The notes beneath the pieces were generated by a model. The model searched no databases. It worked only from the letters and a program-made list of their open reading frames with translations, and was not told the origin of the DNA. Positions 37,364 through 46,991 of a stretch of 64,000 bases of DNA are shown here, piece by piece. The stretch lies in assembly GCF_002964975.1 (NCBI RefSeq), contig NZ_PSZM01000040.1, positions 62,001 through 126,000 on the forward strand. The letters run 5' to 3'. How positions within the stretch are numbered: position 1 is the stretch's first letter; every line of letters starts with the position of its first letter. The position numbers and the translations under genes are program-made. The DNA is from Apibacter adventoris. Lineage in GTDB: Bacteria; Bacteroidota; Bacteroidia; Flavobacteriales; Weeksellaceae.

Positions 37364-37525
37364 ATGACATATGAAAATAATAATGCATCAATAGTAATAC
37401 CTACAATAATTATAAATATATTCCTTTAATTTATATCATATTGTTTTTATAAAAATAAATTGCAAAAACAAGACATATTATTATGCACTCTAGCGTCAAT
37501 GTGGTTAATAATAAATTTTAAATAA
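37364..37525 (+). pseudogene. Small two-helix membrane protein gene broken by an in-frame TAA
   Basis: An ATG at 37364 opens a frame (MTYENNNASIVIPTIIIN...) with TAA at 37427-37429, after which the same frame continues as FISYCFYKNKLQKQD and LLCTLASMWLIIN to a TAA at 37523-37525. Both halves are hydrophobic, as in a small membrane protein of about 53 residues with two helices. It stands between nfi and the convergent VanW-like gene. Too short for certainty. Confidence 0.3.
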
Positions 37526-37526
37526 T

Positions 37527-38234
37527 TTATTTTAGATTTTTATATTTTGAAAAAGCTACAGTTCTTCGATTAATTCGAGTTAATATTTCTTTGTAATTTT
37601 TATAATCAGTTCTTTTAAAATTAATTTTATTAGGAAATATTTTTTTTTCAGTGAATAAAGAGCCTTTTATATGATTATTTTCTACTATAAATTTGAATTT
37701 AATAGCAAAGGTATAATTATTTTTAATCCTCAAATCTTTTTGAAAATATGAAATATAAGCGTCAGATCCTAAAGGATATATACGTTGTTCTTCAGAATAA
37801 ATATCTGTAGGATAATTGTACCTTTCGAGAGTTTGTATCTCTCCTAACAACGACAGATAATAAATAATTCCTGAAAGTTGTCTTAAATTTTCACCATGAT
37901 CTTGGATTTTTTTATGATTTATATCTTCCTTTTCAAATCCGTTTTTAGTTACGGGTTTTCCTACAATTCTCCAAAAAGAGAAAATCTGATTAGGCAAAAT
38001 AATATATTTTTCTATTTTATTTGCCGCCAATTTTAAATTCTGAATTTGACTTTGTTTAGTATAAGGAGAAATAAATTCTATGGGTTGAATAATAGATAAT
38101 TCAAAAGGGCATTCCAATGTTTTTTTTAAATTTCGTTTTGCAAAAGAATATTTTGAATTAAAATCTTTATAAAATCTTTTGTAAATAGAAAAGTATGAAT
38201 TTACTAGAAGACAATATTTAGTAATAAAACTCAT
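37527..38234 (-). CDS. VanW-like protein
   Basis: A 235-residue protein with the VanW core: PNQIFSFWRIVGKPVTKNGF, then LRQLSGIIYYLSLLGEIQTLERYNYP, then YPLGSDAYISY. VanW was named from glycopeptide-resistance clusters of Gram-positives; its function is unknown. In most VanW proteins the second block is GGGxCQxSxxLY; here the Cys is absent (GENLRQLSG). Divergent from a glycosyltransferase operon 110 bases away, which suggests a cell-surface role. Confidence 0.8.
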   Translation of the reverse strand: MSFITKYCLLVNSYFSIYKRFYKDFNSKYSFAKRNLKKTLECPFELSIIQPIEFISPYTKQSQIQNLKLAANKIEKYIILPNQIFSFWRIVGKPVTKNGFEKEDINHKKIQDHGENLRQLSGIIYYLSLLGEIQTLERYNYPTDIYSEEQRIYPLGSDAYISYFQKDLRIKNNYTFAIKFKFIVENNHIKGSLFTEKKIFPNKINFKRTDYKNYKEILTRINRRTVAFSKYKNLK

Positions 38235-38344
38235 GTATTAATAAATATAAAAACGAAAAAATAACATTTTTTTAATTTATAAAATTAATAAGATATTTAA
38301 ACACTATAAAATAATTAATTTATTTTTGTAACAGAATCAAATTA

Positions 38345-39346
38345 ATGAAAACTGATTTTCTTTCTAAAATATATATTGTTTGTCCTGCTAATAGCACAAC
38401 AGGAGGCCCGGAGGCATTACATCAGTTAAGTCATAAATTAAAAACAGTTTTAAATTATGATGTGAGAATGTTTTATACCAATAAAAAAAAAGGTCTAAAT
38501 CCTAAACCAGAAATTTATAATATTTATTATACAAAAGAAACATCAGAAATTATAGATAAAGAAAATGATGTTCTAATTATTCCGGAATCGCTCACCTATT
38601 ATATTTATAAATATACTCAGATCCAAAAAATTGTATGGTGGTTAAGTGTGGACTTTTATGCAATATGTATGAAAAACAGGCATAGAGGATTAAATTTTTA
38701 TGTAAGTAAATATATTTTGCGTAAAAAAGAAATAAAGGAATATTTGTTGGAGGATCTTCCCAATGTTTATCATTGGGCACAATCATATAGATCTTATTTG
38801 TATTTATTAAAAAAAGGGATACCGGAAGAGAAAATTGCTCGAGTATGTGATTATATGAATCCTATTTTTATCAGTAAAGACAATCAAGAATCAAACATTA
38901 ATCATAAGGAAAATATTATTATATATAATCCCAAAAAAGGAAAAAAAGCAATAGATTTAATAAAAAAACAATGTAGGGACTATCCTTGGATACCTATTCA
39001 GGGAATGACTCCGTTTCAGGTTTCTAATTTGATGAAAAAGGCAAAGTTATATATTGATTTTGGTTATAATCCGGGTAGAGATAGAATGTTAAGAGAATCA
39101 GCATTAATGAATTGTATCATAATATCAGGAACCGGAGGTTCTTCTAAATTTATCCAAGATTTAAATATACCAGATAAGTATAAGTTTGAATATTCAAAAG
39201 CTAAAATTCTAGAGATTGTAGCTAAGATTAAGGAAGTATTAAATAATTATGATACCTGTATTTCAGATTTTAATACCTATAAAGAGGAAATAATAAGTGA
39301 AGAAAAACTATTTGAAAACCAATTAAGAAAATTTTTTAATGAATAA
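38345..39346 (+). CDS. Glycosyltransferase, GT-B-like
   Basis: A 333-residue cytosolic protein. The start KIYIVCPANSTTGGPEALHQL is the N-terminal GT-B loop, and the C-terminal half has a donor-binding-like region around LYIDFGYNPGRDRMLRESALMNC and IISGTGGSSKF, with the E residue typical of retaining GT-B enzymes. No specific family is certain. First gene of a three-gene plus-strand operon; the next start overlaps it by 8 bases. Confidence 0.75.
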   Translation: MKTDFLSKIYIVCPANSTTGGPEALHQLSHKLKTVLNYDVRMFYTNKKKGLNPKPEIYNIYYTKETSEIIDKENDVLIIPESLTYYIYKYTQIQKIVWWLSVDFYAICMKNRHRGLNFYVSKYILRKKEIKEYLLEDLPNVYHWAQSYRSYLYLLKKGIPEEKIARVCDYMNPIFISKDNQESNINHKENIIIYNPKKGKKAIDLIKKQCRDYPWIPIQGMTPFQVSNLMKKAKLYIDFGYNPGRDRMLRESALMNCIIISGTGGSSKFIQDLNIPDKYKFEYSKAKILEIVAKIKEVLNNYDTCISDFNTYKEEIISEEKLFENQLRKFFNE

Positions 39347-40250
39347 GATTATATCCGTAATAATTCCTGTATATAATGTAGAAAGATATTTAAGCCGATG
39401 TATAGAAAGTATAATTAATCAGACTTATAGAGATTTAGAAATAATATTAATTGATGATGGTTCAACAGATTCTAGCGGTACTATTTGTGATGATTATGCG
39501 CAAAAGGATTCTCGGATAATAGTTATCCATCAAAAAAATAGAGGTCTTTCAGCTGCTAGAAATTCAGGGTTAGATATTGCTAAGGGCGATTATATTGGAT
39601 TTGTAGATTCTGATGATTTTATTTCTTTAAATTTTTACAAAATATTATATGATGCACTAAATGAAACTAATAGTGACCTTTCATTTTGTAAAGTAGAAAA
39701 ATTTTTAAATATACAGGATATTAAAGAAGATTTAAATTCATATATACCCAAAGAATATAATAGTATTAATTTTATAGAAGAATTTACTTATGCAAAAGAT
39801 ACAGTATATTGTGTGGTTGTTTGGAATAAGCTTTATAAAAAATACTTGTGGAACACTTTAAGATTTCCTGAAGGAAAAATCTGTGAAGATGAATTTGTTT
39901 GGTATAAATGCATTTTCAATTCAAAAAAAATATGTGAAGTAGATTTAGCTATGTATTATTATTTTATTAGAGAAGATAGTATAATAAATAAAAGCTATAT
40001 TGAATTTCCTTTAAAAAAAGAAATAGCTTATTTAGAGGCATTGGAAGACAGAATAAAATTTAGTAAAGAAAATAAATTAAATAACTTTTTAAAGAGAACT
40101 ATTGAATATAGAAATAAGCTATTAAGAAAAATTTATATTACTACTCCTAAAGATAAAGTACCTTTGTATATAAAAGAACAGTTAAAAAATAATATGAAAA
40201 ATATTTCTTTTATAAAAAAAATAAAAATTTATTTAAAAAATATTTCTTAA
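39339..40250 (+). CDS. Family 2 glycosyltransferase
   Basis: A 303-residue GT-A enzyme that probably adds a sugar to capsular or O-antigen glycan. Classic motifs: VIIPVYNVERYLSRCIESI at the N-terminus, ILIDDGSTDSS, NRGLSAARNSG, and the metal-binding DSDD (FVDSDDF, about 87-93), followed by GKICEDEFVWYK with the catalytic ED. C-terminal basic helices may bind membrane. Operon-internal. Confidence 0.95.
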   Translation: MNKIISVIIPVYNVERYLSRCIESIINQTYRDLEIILIDDGSTDSSGTICDDYAQKDSRIIVIHQKNRGLSAARNSGLDIAKGDYIGFVDSDDFISLNFYKILYDALNETNSDLSFCKVEKFLNIQDIKEDLNSYIPKEYNSINFIEEFTYAKDTVYCVVVWNKLYKKYLWNTLRFPEGKICEDEFVWYKCIFNSKKICEVDLAMYYYFIREDSIINKSYIEFPLKKEIAYLEALEDRIKFSKENKLNNFLKRTIEYRNKLLRKIYITTPKDKVPLYIKEQLKNNMKNISFIKKIKIYLKNIS

Positions 40251-41165
40251 ATGTATTCATATTCTATAATCATTCCCCATAAAAATATACCGGATTTATT
40301 AAAAAGATGTTTGGAATCTATCCCTATGAGAGAGGATATTCAAATTCTAATAATTGATGATAATAGTGATTCAGATATAGTAAATTTTAATGAATTTCCC
40401 GGATTAAAAAGACAGAATACAGAAGTTTATTTTACAAAAGAAGGAAAAGGGGCAGGATATGCTAGAAACGTAGGTTTAACCCATGCAAAAGGTAGATGGA
40501 TATTGTTTGCAGATGCAGATGATTTTTATAATCCGGGATTTTTAAATGCAATTGATAAATATAAAGATACAGATAATGATATAGTGTATTTTTTAGCCAA
40601 TAGTGTTAATAACGATAATTTCAAGCCCGCTGAAAGGCATTTATATTTAGAAAAAACAAGAAATAAGTACTATAAAAAACTGAAATATAATAAGATAAAA
40701 GCAAAAGAAGAATTAGTTTATAAAAATTGGGAAGCCTGGGCTAAAATGTTTAGAAACGACTTTATAAAAAAAAATAAATTATCTTTTGAAGAAGTTAAAA
40801 TAGGTGAAGATGCTCTCTTTGTCATTAAAGCAGGGGAATTATCAACTAAATATGTTGCAGATAATTTTCAACTTTATTGTATAACATATAGACCTAATAG
40901 TTTGAGTTTTAAATTAGATAATGAAAGCGATTTTGATGAAGGATTTTATGCTAAAATTAGAATAAATAACTATTTTAAAAAAGTAAAAAAATATAAGTTT
41001 ATAAATGCTTTAGACAATGATATTTTAATGGCATATAACTATGGGGGAATAAAGAAAATGCGAAAGGTTATGAAAATAGCTAAAGAAAATGATAATAAAA
41101 TACGTTCAAAAACATATAAAAAATATATGAGTTTATATTTTAAAAATTTATTCCGTAAAAATTAA
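40251..41165 (+). CDS. Family 2 glycosyltransferase
   Basis: A 304-residue GT-A enzyme. Motifs: SIIIPHKNIPDLLKRCLESI, ILIIDDNSDSD, GAGYARNVGLTHAKG, the ADADD metal site (about 91-95) and EVKIGEDALF with the ED. It starts right after the stop of the previous transferase (zero spacing), so translation is coupled. The 3' end faces the GT4 gene 5 bases away on the other strand. Confidence 0.94.
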   Translation: MYSYSIIIPHKNIPDLLKRCLESIPMREDIQILIIDDNSDSDIVNFNEFPGLKRQNTEVYFTKEGKGAGYARNVGLTHAKGRWILFADADDFYNPGFLNAIDKYKDTDNDIVYFLANSVNNDNFKPAERHLYLEKTRNKYYKKLKYNKIKAKEELVYKNWEAWAKMFRNDFIKKNKLSFEEVKIGEDALFVIKAGELSTKYVADNFQLYCITYRPNSLSFKLDNESDFDEGFYAKIRINNYFKKVKKYKFINALDNDILMAYNYGGIKKMRKVMKIAKENDNKIRSKTYKKYMSLYFKNLFRKN

Positions 41166-41170
41166 ATATA

Positions 41171-42457
41171 TTATAAATTTTTGATTATCTCAGAAAGTTG
41201 TTTAGTTAATTTTTTTCTGTGAAATCTTTTGATATCTTGGGATGAAAAATAACAAATATTGTTTTTCCATTTTTCATATTCACTTAAAATAAAAAATTTC
41301 AATTTATCATAATCTTGGTAAGTGAAATGTTTACCAGCCTGTGTTTCGTTTAAAATTTTTTTAACATCTGCATTTTCAGGACCTATAGATATAATTTTTT
41401 TTCCTGTAACCAAATACTCAAATAGTTTTCCCGGAATAATTCCTTTTGATTTTTTTCTATCAAAATTGGTAATAAGCAAAAGGGTAGAATTATTCATTTC
41501 TGAAATAGATTCTTGATGAGATAAATATCCTTTATTTATTATAATGTTTTTTAGAGGAGACACTTGTAATTCATCTAATATAGAATTTGCAATCTTACCC
41601 ACAAATTTTAATTCAAAATCATTTTTAAAATCAGAATGTTGAGTAATTAGTTCATTTAATACTTTCCAAAGATTGTTAGGATTTCGTAAAGTTTCCAACA
41701 TACCTATATAAGAAAGAGTAAATTTTGAGGTTTTAATACTTTCAGGAAGTATTTCTGAATCAAAGCCATTGGTAATACACACTACATTTTTAGCCCCTAA
41801 TTTTATAAAATTTTCTTTGTCAGTATAACTGGTTGAAAGAATTATATCGGCTTGATTCATAACTTGCTTTTCTAACTTTTTATGTTTTTTGTCGGCAAAA
41901 GAAGTTAGTTTCAGCTCAGAATAATATGAAATATCAGTCCAAGGATCTCTAAAATCTGCAATCCATTTTAAATTAGGAATTTTGTTTTTTAGTTTCATTC
42001 CTATTAAGTGCATACTATGAGGAGGACCTGTAGTTATTAATATGTTAATTTTATTTTTTTGTAAATATTCTGATAGAAATTTAACAGAAGGAGCTATCCA
42101 AAATTTTCGGGCGTCAGGAATAAAAAAATTTCCGCGTATAAATACAGATGCTTTAGATAAAAAACTCTGTTTTTTATTAGTTTCAAATTGCCCTGCTTTA
42201 AAATCTTTGTTATTTTTAGTTAACTTTTCAGCTATTTTATAGGGTTCCCAAATAGGTTGTTTTACTATTTTTACTTTAGGGTTTATTTCTTTTTGTAAAG
42301 ACAGATCTATTATGGGATAGGAGGGGTTTTCTGGAATATATACATAAGGCTCATAACCAAAATCAGGTAAATATTTAGTAAATTTCAGCCATCTCTGTAC
42401 TCCTGGTCCTCCTGCCGGAGGCCAGTAATAAGAAACAATTAAAACCCTATTTTGCAT
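41171..42457 (-). CDS. Family 4 glycosyltransferase
   Basis: A 428-residue GT-B enzyme. N-terminal SYYWPPAGGPGVQRWLKF is the acceptor-side glycine loop; the C-terminal half has FTLSYIGMLETLRNP, the donor loop GKLFEYLVTGKKIISIGPE with the EX-type glutamates, and typical spacing. It is transcribed away from the sugar operon and follows the yfhO gene by 1 base, so these two act together. Confidence 0.92.
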   Translation of the reverse strand: MQNRVLIVSYYWPPAGGPGVQRWLKFTKYLPDFGYEPYVYIPENPSYPIIDLSLQKEINPKVKIVKQPIWEPYKIAEKLTKNNKDFKAGQFETNKKQSFLSKASVFIRGNFFIPDARKFWIAPSVKFLSEYLQKNKINILITTGPPHSMHLIGMKLKNKIPNLKWIADFRDPWTDISYYSELKLTSFADKKHKKLEKQVMNQADIILSTSYTDKENFIKLGAKNVVCITNGFDSEILPESIKTSKFTLSYIGMLETLRNPNNLWKVLNELITQHSDFKNDFELKFVGKIANSILDELQVSPLKNIIINKGYLSHQESISEMNNSTLLLITNFDRKKSKGIIPGKLFEYLVTGKKIISIGPENADVKKILNETQAGKHFTYQDYDKLKFFILSEYEKWKNNICYFSSQDIKRFHRKKLTKQLSEIIKNL

Positions 42458-42458
42458 T

Positions 42459-44978
42459 TTAAAGAGATATTGATAATTTTTTAAGTTTCTTTTTATAATC
42501 CCAAACTAATAAGGCTACACTTAAAATAATGAAAATTGAAAAAGAAATAAGAGTAATAATTCGACCTTTATAAATAACAGGAGGATCAAAGGTAAAGTTA
42601 ATAGTATGATTTCCAGCCGGTATCTTTAGTGCTCTTAAAATATAATTGGCCCTATAGATAGGTACTTCTTTTCCATCTATGGTTGCTTTCCATCCGTGAG
42701 GATAATATATTTCAGAAAAAACACCCAATTTTTCACTTTTGTTATGGGTAGCATAGATTAAATTATTAGGTTCATATTGTTTCAGTTCTATATAAGAAAG
42801 AGTGTCGGTGGATTTTGCAAATTGTAGGTCTTTTTGAAAATTTTTATTAAGTATTGCCTGTCTTTTAGTATTTATTTTTCCTATTTGGGAGATTTCTTCA
42901 TTGGCGTTATTTGCAAAAAATATTTCATTTACAAACCAGGCATTTCCATTGTTATTGGGGTTAGGTAATGCATGGATTACAGAATCTGCGGTAATAATAT
43001 ATTTGGTATTTAACATGTCTAGAATAGGTAAATTAAGGCTATCAGAAAAATAAAAATCTATTAAATCCTGATAACGTCTTAATTTAGCTCCGTGATATCC
43101 ACCTATAGATTGATGAAAATATGAAGTGTTAGTTTCATTAAATGGGCTTAAAAGTAGGTTAAATACTCTATATTGAGAAGGGTCTTTTTGTTTAATTTCA
43201 TCTAAAACCTGATTAACAGGAACGGTATTAACTATTCTGGCCACCGCAGGGTCTGTTGCTGCCAACTGTAACTGGCTTTCACTTACTTCTGTAGGGAAAG
43301 GATTTTTATAAAGTTGGCGGTCTACGAAATTTTCATCATTTAAGTAACGTTTATCAACTCCCCAAAGGTCTACAAGGCATAAAAAAGTAATAGTGAAGAT
43401 TATATATTGTGGACGAATTTGTGTTTTTTGAGGAATATATAAAATTATTGCAGTAAGTAAGACAAAAATAAAAGTTCTTAATGTGTCTGCCTGAAATAGA
43501 ACAAAACGTTCTTTTCGTATTATTTCAAGAAATGTATTATTTATTTTTTCTCCTTCAATTTTTGTATGGAAATTAAATAAATTCATACCAAAAAAATAAA
43601 AGATTAGAAGAAGTCCAAGTATAATCGCAGAAGTAGTGAGTAAAACTTTCTTTTTATATTGCATACTCAGAGTTTCATCTTTAAAATAAGAATATATGCC
43701 CAATAATGCTAATAAAGGTATGGTAAATTCAGCAATAACTAAAGCTGAAGAAACGGCTCTGAATTTATTATATAAAGGAAAATGTTCTATCATGAAATTA
43801 GTAAATATTCCAAAATTTTTTCCCCAGGCAAGTAAAAAACTTAATATAGTAGCTCCAATTAGCCACCATTTATACCTTCCTTTATAATAGAATAAAGCTA
43901 AAATTGCTAAAAAAACCACTATAGCCCCTTCATAAGCAGGTCCGGATGTACCAGGTTGTTCTCCCCAATATGAGCCACTAAAGGAACTAGCTAAAGATTG
44001 TTGCAATTCTCTAGAATCCTTTTCAGAATTTATATTTTGCTGTAATTCTGTTTGTAAATGTTCTTGATTAAAAGCTTTTTCATTATTTCCTCCTCCCATA
44101 AAATTAGGAATAAATAAATTAGCTGTTTCTAGTATTCCATAGCTCCAATGGGTTATATAGTCATTATCTAAACCATGATTGATTTCTTTATTATTTTTAT
44201 TTATTGTTAATTCTGATTTACCACGGGTTGTTTCTTTAGAATATTCGTAGGTAGAAAGCAGTCGTGAAGAATTCATCCCTACTGATAGTAAAATGGAAAT
44301 TATAAAAAAACAAGTAGAGATAAAAAAGGATTTAATTGTTTTTTTTCTAATAGCATGTATAAGTTCTACTATTCCAAAAATGCCTAAAGCAAGAAATAAA
44401 TAATAGGTCATTTGGGGATGATTGGCAGCTATTTGAAGGGAGAGAAATATGGTAGTAAGAATAAATCCCCATATATATTTTTTTTGATATAAAAGATATA
44501 CACCGGCTATAAAAGGAGCAAAATAGGCTATAGTATGTACTTTTGCGTTATGCCCTGCTCCGATGATAATAAAGAAATAAGTAGAAAAAGAAAACATGAT
44601 ACTCCCCAATAAAGCATATTTCCAATTCTTTAACCATACCATACCTAATAAAAAGAAACCACTCAGAAGTAAAAATAAATAACATGCAGGAGCCGGGAAA
44701 TACCTTAAAATTTTGTCAATATTTTTTATCACATCAGAAGGATACGCGGCTCCCATCTGATATGTAGGCATACCTCCAAACATGGAATTACTCCAATAGG
44801 TATCTTTACCGTGAGCTTTTCGATATTCTTCTAATTCATGAGCTCCTCCTTTATAATGAATAATATCAGGTTGTGAAATATATTTACCGGACAATAGCGG
44901 GGTAAAATAAGCAAAAGAGATGATGATAAATAATATCAAACATCCTAACACAGGCAATAAATATTTATTCTTTTTCAT
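42459..44978 (-). CDS. YfhO family membrane glycosyltransferase-like protein
   Basis: An 839-residue integral membrane protein with about 11-13 predicted helices, mainly in residues 1-520 and one at the C-terminus. The N-terminal segment with LSGKYISQPDIIHYKG is typical of YfhO proteins, and C-terminal parts form a periplasmic domain (QYRVFNLL, YYPHGWKATIDGKEVPIYRANY). YfhO proteins are GT-C-like and decorate lipoteichoic acid in Gram-positives; the Bacteroidota substrate is unknown. Overlaps DUF4834 gene end by 14 bases. Confidence 0.9.
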   Translation of the reverse strand: MKKNKYLLPVLGCLILFIIISFAYFTPLLSGKYISQPDIIHYKGGAHELEEYRKAHGKDTYWSNSMFGGMPTYQMGAAYPSDVIKNIDKILRYFPAPACYLFLLLSGFFLLGMVWLKNWKYALLGSIMFSFSTYFFIIIGAGHNAKVHTIAYFAPFIAGVYLLYQKKYIWGFILTTIFLSLQIAANHPQMTYYLFLALGIFGIVELIHAIRKKTIKSFFISTCFFIISILLSVGMNSSRLLSTYEYSKETTRGKSELTINKNNKEINHGLDNDYITHWSYGILETANLFIPNFMGGGNNEKAFNQEHLQTELQQNINSEKDSRELQQSLASSFSGSYWGEQPGTSGPAYEGAIVVFLAILALFYYKGRYKWWLIGATILSFLLAWGKNFGIFTNFMIEHFPLYNKFRAVSSALVIAEFTIPLLALLGIYSYFKDETLSMQYKKKVLLTTSAIILGLLLIFYFFGMNLFNFHTKIEGEKINNTFLEIIRKERFVLFQADTLRTFIFVLLTAIILYIPQKTQIRPQYIIFTITFLCLVDLWGVDKRYLNDENFVDRQLYKNPFPTEVSESQLQLAATDPAVARIVNTVPVNQVLDEIKQKDPSQYRVFNLLLSPFNETNTSYFHQSIGGYHGAKLRRYQDLIDFYFSDSLNLPILDMLNTKYIITADSVIHALPNPNNNGNAWFVNEIFFANNANEEISQIGKINTKRQAILNKNFQKDLQFAKSTDTLSYIELKQYEPNNLIYATHNKSEKLGVFSEIYYPHGWKATIDGKEVPIYRANYILRALKIPAGNHTINFTFDPPVIYKGRIITLISFSIFIILSVALLVWDYKKKLKKLSISL

Positions 44979-45195
44979 TGTCTTTTTTATCTACTTCTTC
45001 GTAATCTATAGTTTCTGCATCCCAGTTTATTTTTTTTTTAATTGAAGATGAAGAGTTATTTTTTTGTGAAGGGTTATTTTTATTGTTTATATTGGTATTA
45101 TTAACATTAGTGGAATTACTAAATAATTGATTTAAAAATTTAAATATAAAATATGCTACTATTGCAAATAATATAAATTCTAATAATCTTCCCAT
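44965..45195 (-). CDS. DUF4834 small membrane protein
   Basis: A 76-residue protein with one N-terminal membrane helix (about 5-24), then a polar Asn/Lys-rich linker and an acidic end (DYEEVDKKDNEKE). DUF4834 proteins are short and specific to Bacteroidota, function unknown, and are often beside yfhO as here. It starts 20 bases after the DUF6263 gene stop. Confidence 0.8.
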   Translation of the reverse strand: MGRLLEFILFAIVAYFIFKFLNQLFSNSTNVNNTNINNKNNPSQKNNSSSSIKKKINWDAETIDYEEVDKKDNEKE

Positions 45196-45215
45196 ATCAA
45201 AAATATATTAGAGAA

Positions 45216-46247
45216 TTAGTTAATGTAAGTATTATTTTCTGTTTTTTGTATTACTTGTTCAGATTCATTTCCTTTTTTTGCTGATTTTGTTTCAGTTACA
45301 GTTATATTAAAACTAGCATTAGAAATCCAACCGGAGTTTTTATTCATAATAATTTTCCCGTTTTGACTGCCTTTAACAGAAATTTTATAAGTCACTCCAT
45401 CTATAACTTTAGAATCTGATTTAGAAGGAATGATACCTTGAACTTTAACTTCAGCACTTTGATCATTAACTTGAATTAATTGATTATATCCCTGATTCTT
45501 TCTTGAAGGATCATTATTCCATTTTTCGCCAATTTTTAATCCTTTAGTTGGAAACTTCATCATAGAATTTTCAAATTGGGTTTTAAAAGTTTCCGCGTTA
45601 AATCCTTTTTTAAAAGCTAAAATAAAATCATCCAGTTGCTTTCCTTTTAAGTCTCCTGATAAAGAATTTTTTGCTTTTGTATAGATAGCATCTAATCCTT
45701 TAATATTTGATAAATTTCCATAAACATCCATATCTACAGTAAAACTTACCTCACTTATAGCCTTATAAATTTTCCACATTCTTGCCTGGTTAGGATCTGT
45801 AGGCTGTTTTCCATGAGTATCAAAAGTAAATTCTTTTCCTTCTGCTTTAGTAATAATTTTTTTACCTCCCATTTTAACCTCTAATGTATATTTATTGTCT
45901 TTGGTATCTGTAACCTTGAAATTTATGGGATCATACGTCTCTTGAGTCATAGATTGACTTTTACCTCTAAAAGTTATTGTTTGTTTGTTTATTTCTTTAG
46001 AATTAAAAGAATAAGTTTTACCTACTTCTAAATTATATTTTAAGTGATATAAACTATCTTTGTCCTGATATATTCCTGCTTCTATTATTTTAGAGGATGA
46101 ATTTTTATCAGATGTGGATATTTGAGTTTGATTTTTATTTTTTTGAGTATTTTTAATATTTGAATTATCTATAAGTTTAGACTTTTCTTCATTTTTACAA
46201 GCAGTTAAAAATAGTAATAATGAATATGCAAAAATTATTTTTCTCAT
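45216..46247 (-). CDS. DUF6263-like lipoprotein
   Basis: A 343-residue lipoprotein: lipobox LFLTACKNE (Cys17), a polar linker to about 60, then a beta-rich domain with YHLKYNLEVGKTY, a central SFTVDMDVYGNLSNIKGLD stretch, and a C-terminal TVTETKSA strand. This is the DUF6263 pattern seen in Bacteroidota, function unknown. First gene of a four-gene minus-strand run to yfhO and a GT4 transferase, so probably part of envelope biogenesis. Confidence 0.75.
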   Translation of the reverse strand: MRKIIFAYSLLLFLTACKNEEKSKLIDNSNIKNTQKNKNQTQISTSDKNSSSKIIEAGIYQDKDSLYHLKYNLEVGKTYSFNSKEINKQTITFRGKSQSMTQETYDPINFKVTDTKDNKYTLEVKMGGKKIITKAEGKEFTFDTHGKQPTDPNQARMWKIYKAISEVSFTVDMDVYGNLSNIKGLDAIYTKAKNSLSGDLKGKQLDDFILAFKKGFNAETFKTQFENSMMKFPTKGLKIGEKWNNDPSRKNQGYNQLIQVNDQSAEVKVQGIIPSKSDSKVIDGVTYKISVKGSQNGKIIMNKNSGWISNASFNITVTETKSAKKGNESEQVIQKTENNTYIN

Positions 46248-46424
46248 TTATAAATTTTTCCGCAATTTACTAAAGATAATTTTCATTTAAATAAAAATGA
46301 ATAAAAAGGTTAAATATTTAACAGCCTGTTAGGAAAATACTAATTATTTACTGATTATAATTTGTAATAAGATTATATAACCCAAAAACAAATTCTTAAT
46401 TTTACACTTTTAATTTGTAAATTA

Positions 46425-46991
46425 TTGAAAATTCGTTTTAAAATATCTCAATTAAGTGATGAAGAACTTTTAAGAAAATATAAAGAAACATTAAATTCTG
46501 AGTATTTTGGAGTACTTTATAATAAATATATACCCTTAATTTATGGTCTTTGTCTTAAATATTTAAAAGATGATGAAAAAGCACAAGATGCTGTAATGCA
46601 AATATTTGAAAACTTAGTTACTAAAATTATAAATTATTCAATTTCCAATTTTAAAACTTGGATATATTCGGTAGCCAGAAATCATTGTTTGCAAGAAATT
46701 AGAGCTATAAAAAAAGAAATTTTCACAGATTTTAATGAAGAATCTATGGAATCTGTAGAAATTTTGTATCTATTAGATGAACAAAATGAAGATCAAAAGT
46801 TTTCTATATTAAAACAATGTATAGAAAAGTTACCGGAACCTCAGCGAATTACTATAGAAAAGTTTTTTTTTAAAGAAAAATCATATGCAGAAATTGTTAT
46901 AGAAACTAAATATCATTTGAAAAGTGTAAAAAGTTATATCCAAAATGGAAAAAGAAATTTAAAAATTTGCATGGAAAAAAATTCAAAGTGA
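46425..46991 (+). CDS. ECF-type RNA polymerase sigma factor
   Basis: A 188-residue sigma-70 family protein with region 2 (about 25-95: LIYGLCLKYLKDDEKAQDAVMQIF, TWIYSVARNHCLQEI) and region 4 (about 130-182: LPEPQRITIEKFFF, SYAEIVIETKYHLKSVKSYIQNGK). The start is a TTG at 46425; no in-frame ATG is suitable and the family begins near here. The partner gene overlaps its end. Confidence 0.9.
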   Translation: MKIRFKISQLSDEELLRKYKETLNSEYFGVLYNKYIPLIYGLCLKYLKDDEKAQDAVMQIFENLVTKIINYSISNFKTWIYSVARNHCLQEIRAIKKEIFTDFNEESMESVEILYLLDEQNEDQKFSILKQCIEKLPEPQRITIEKFFFKEKSYAEIVIETKYHLKSVKSYIQNGKRNLKICMEKNSK

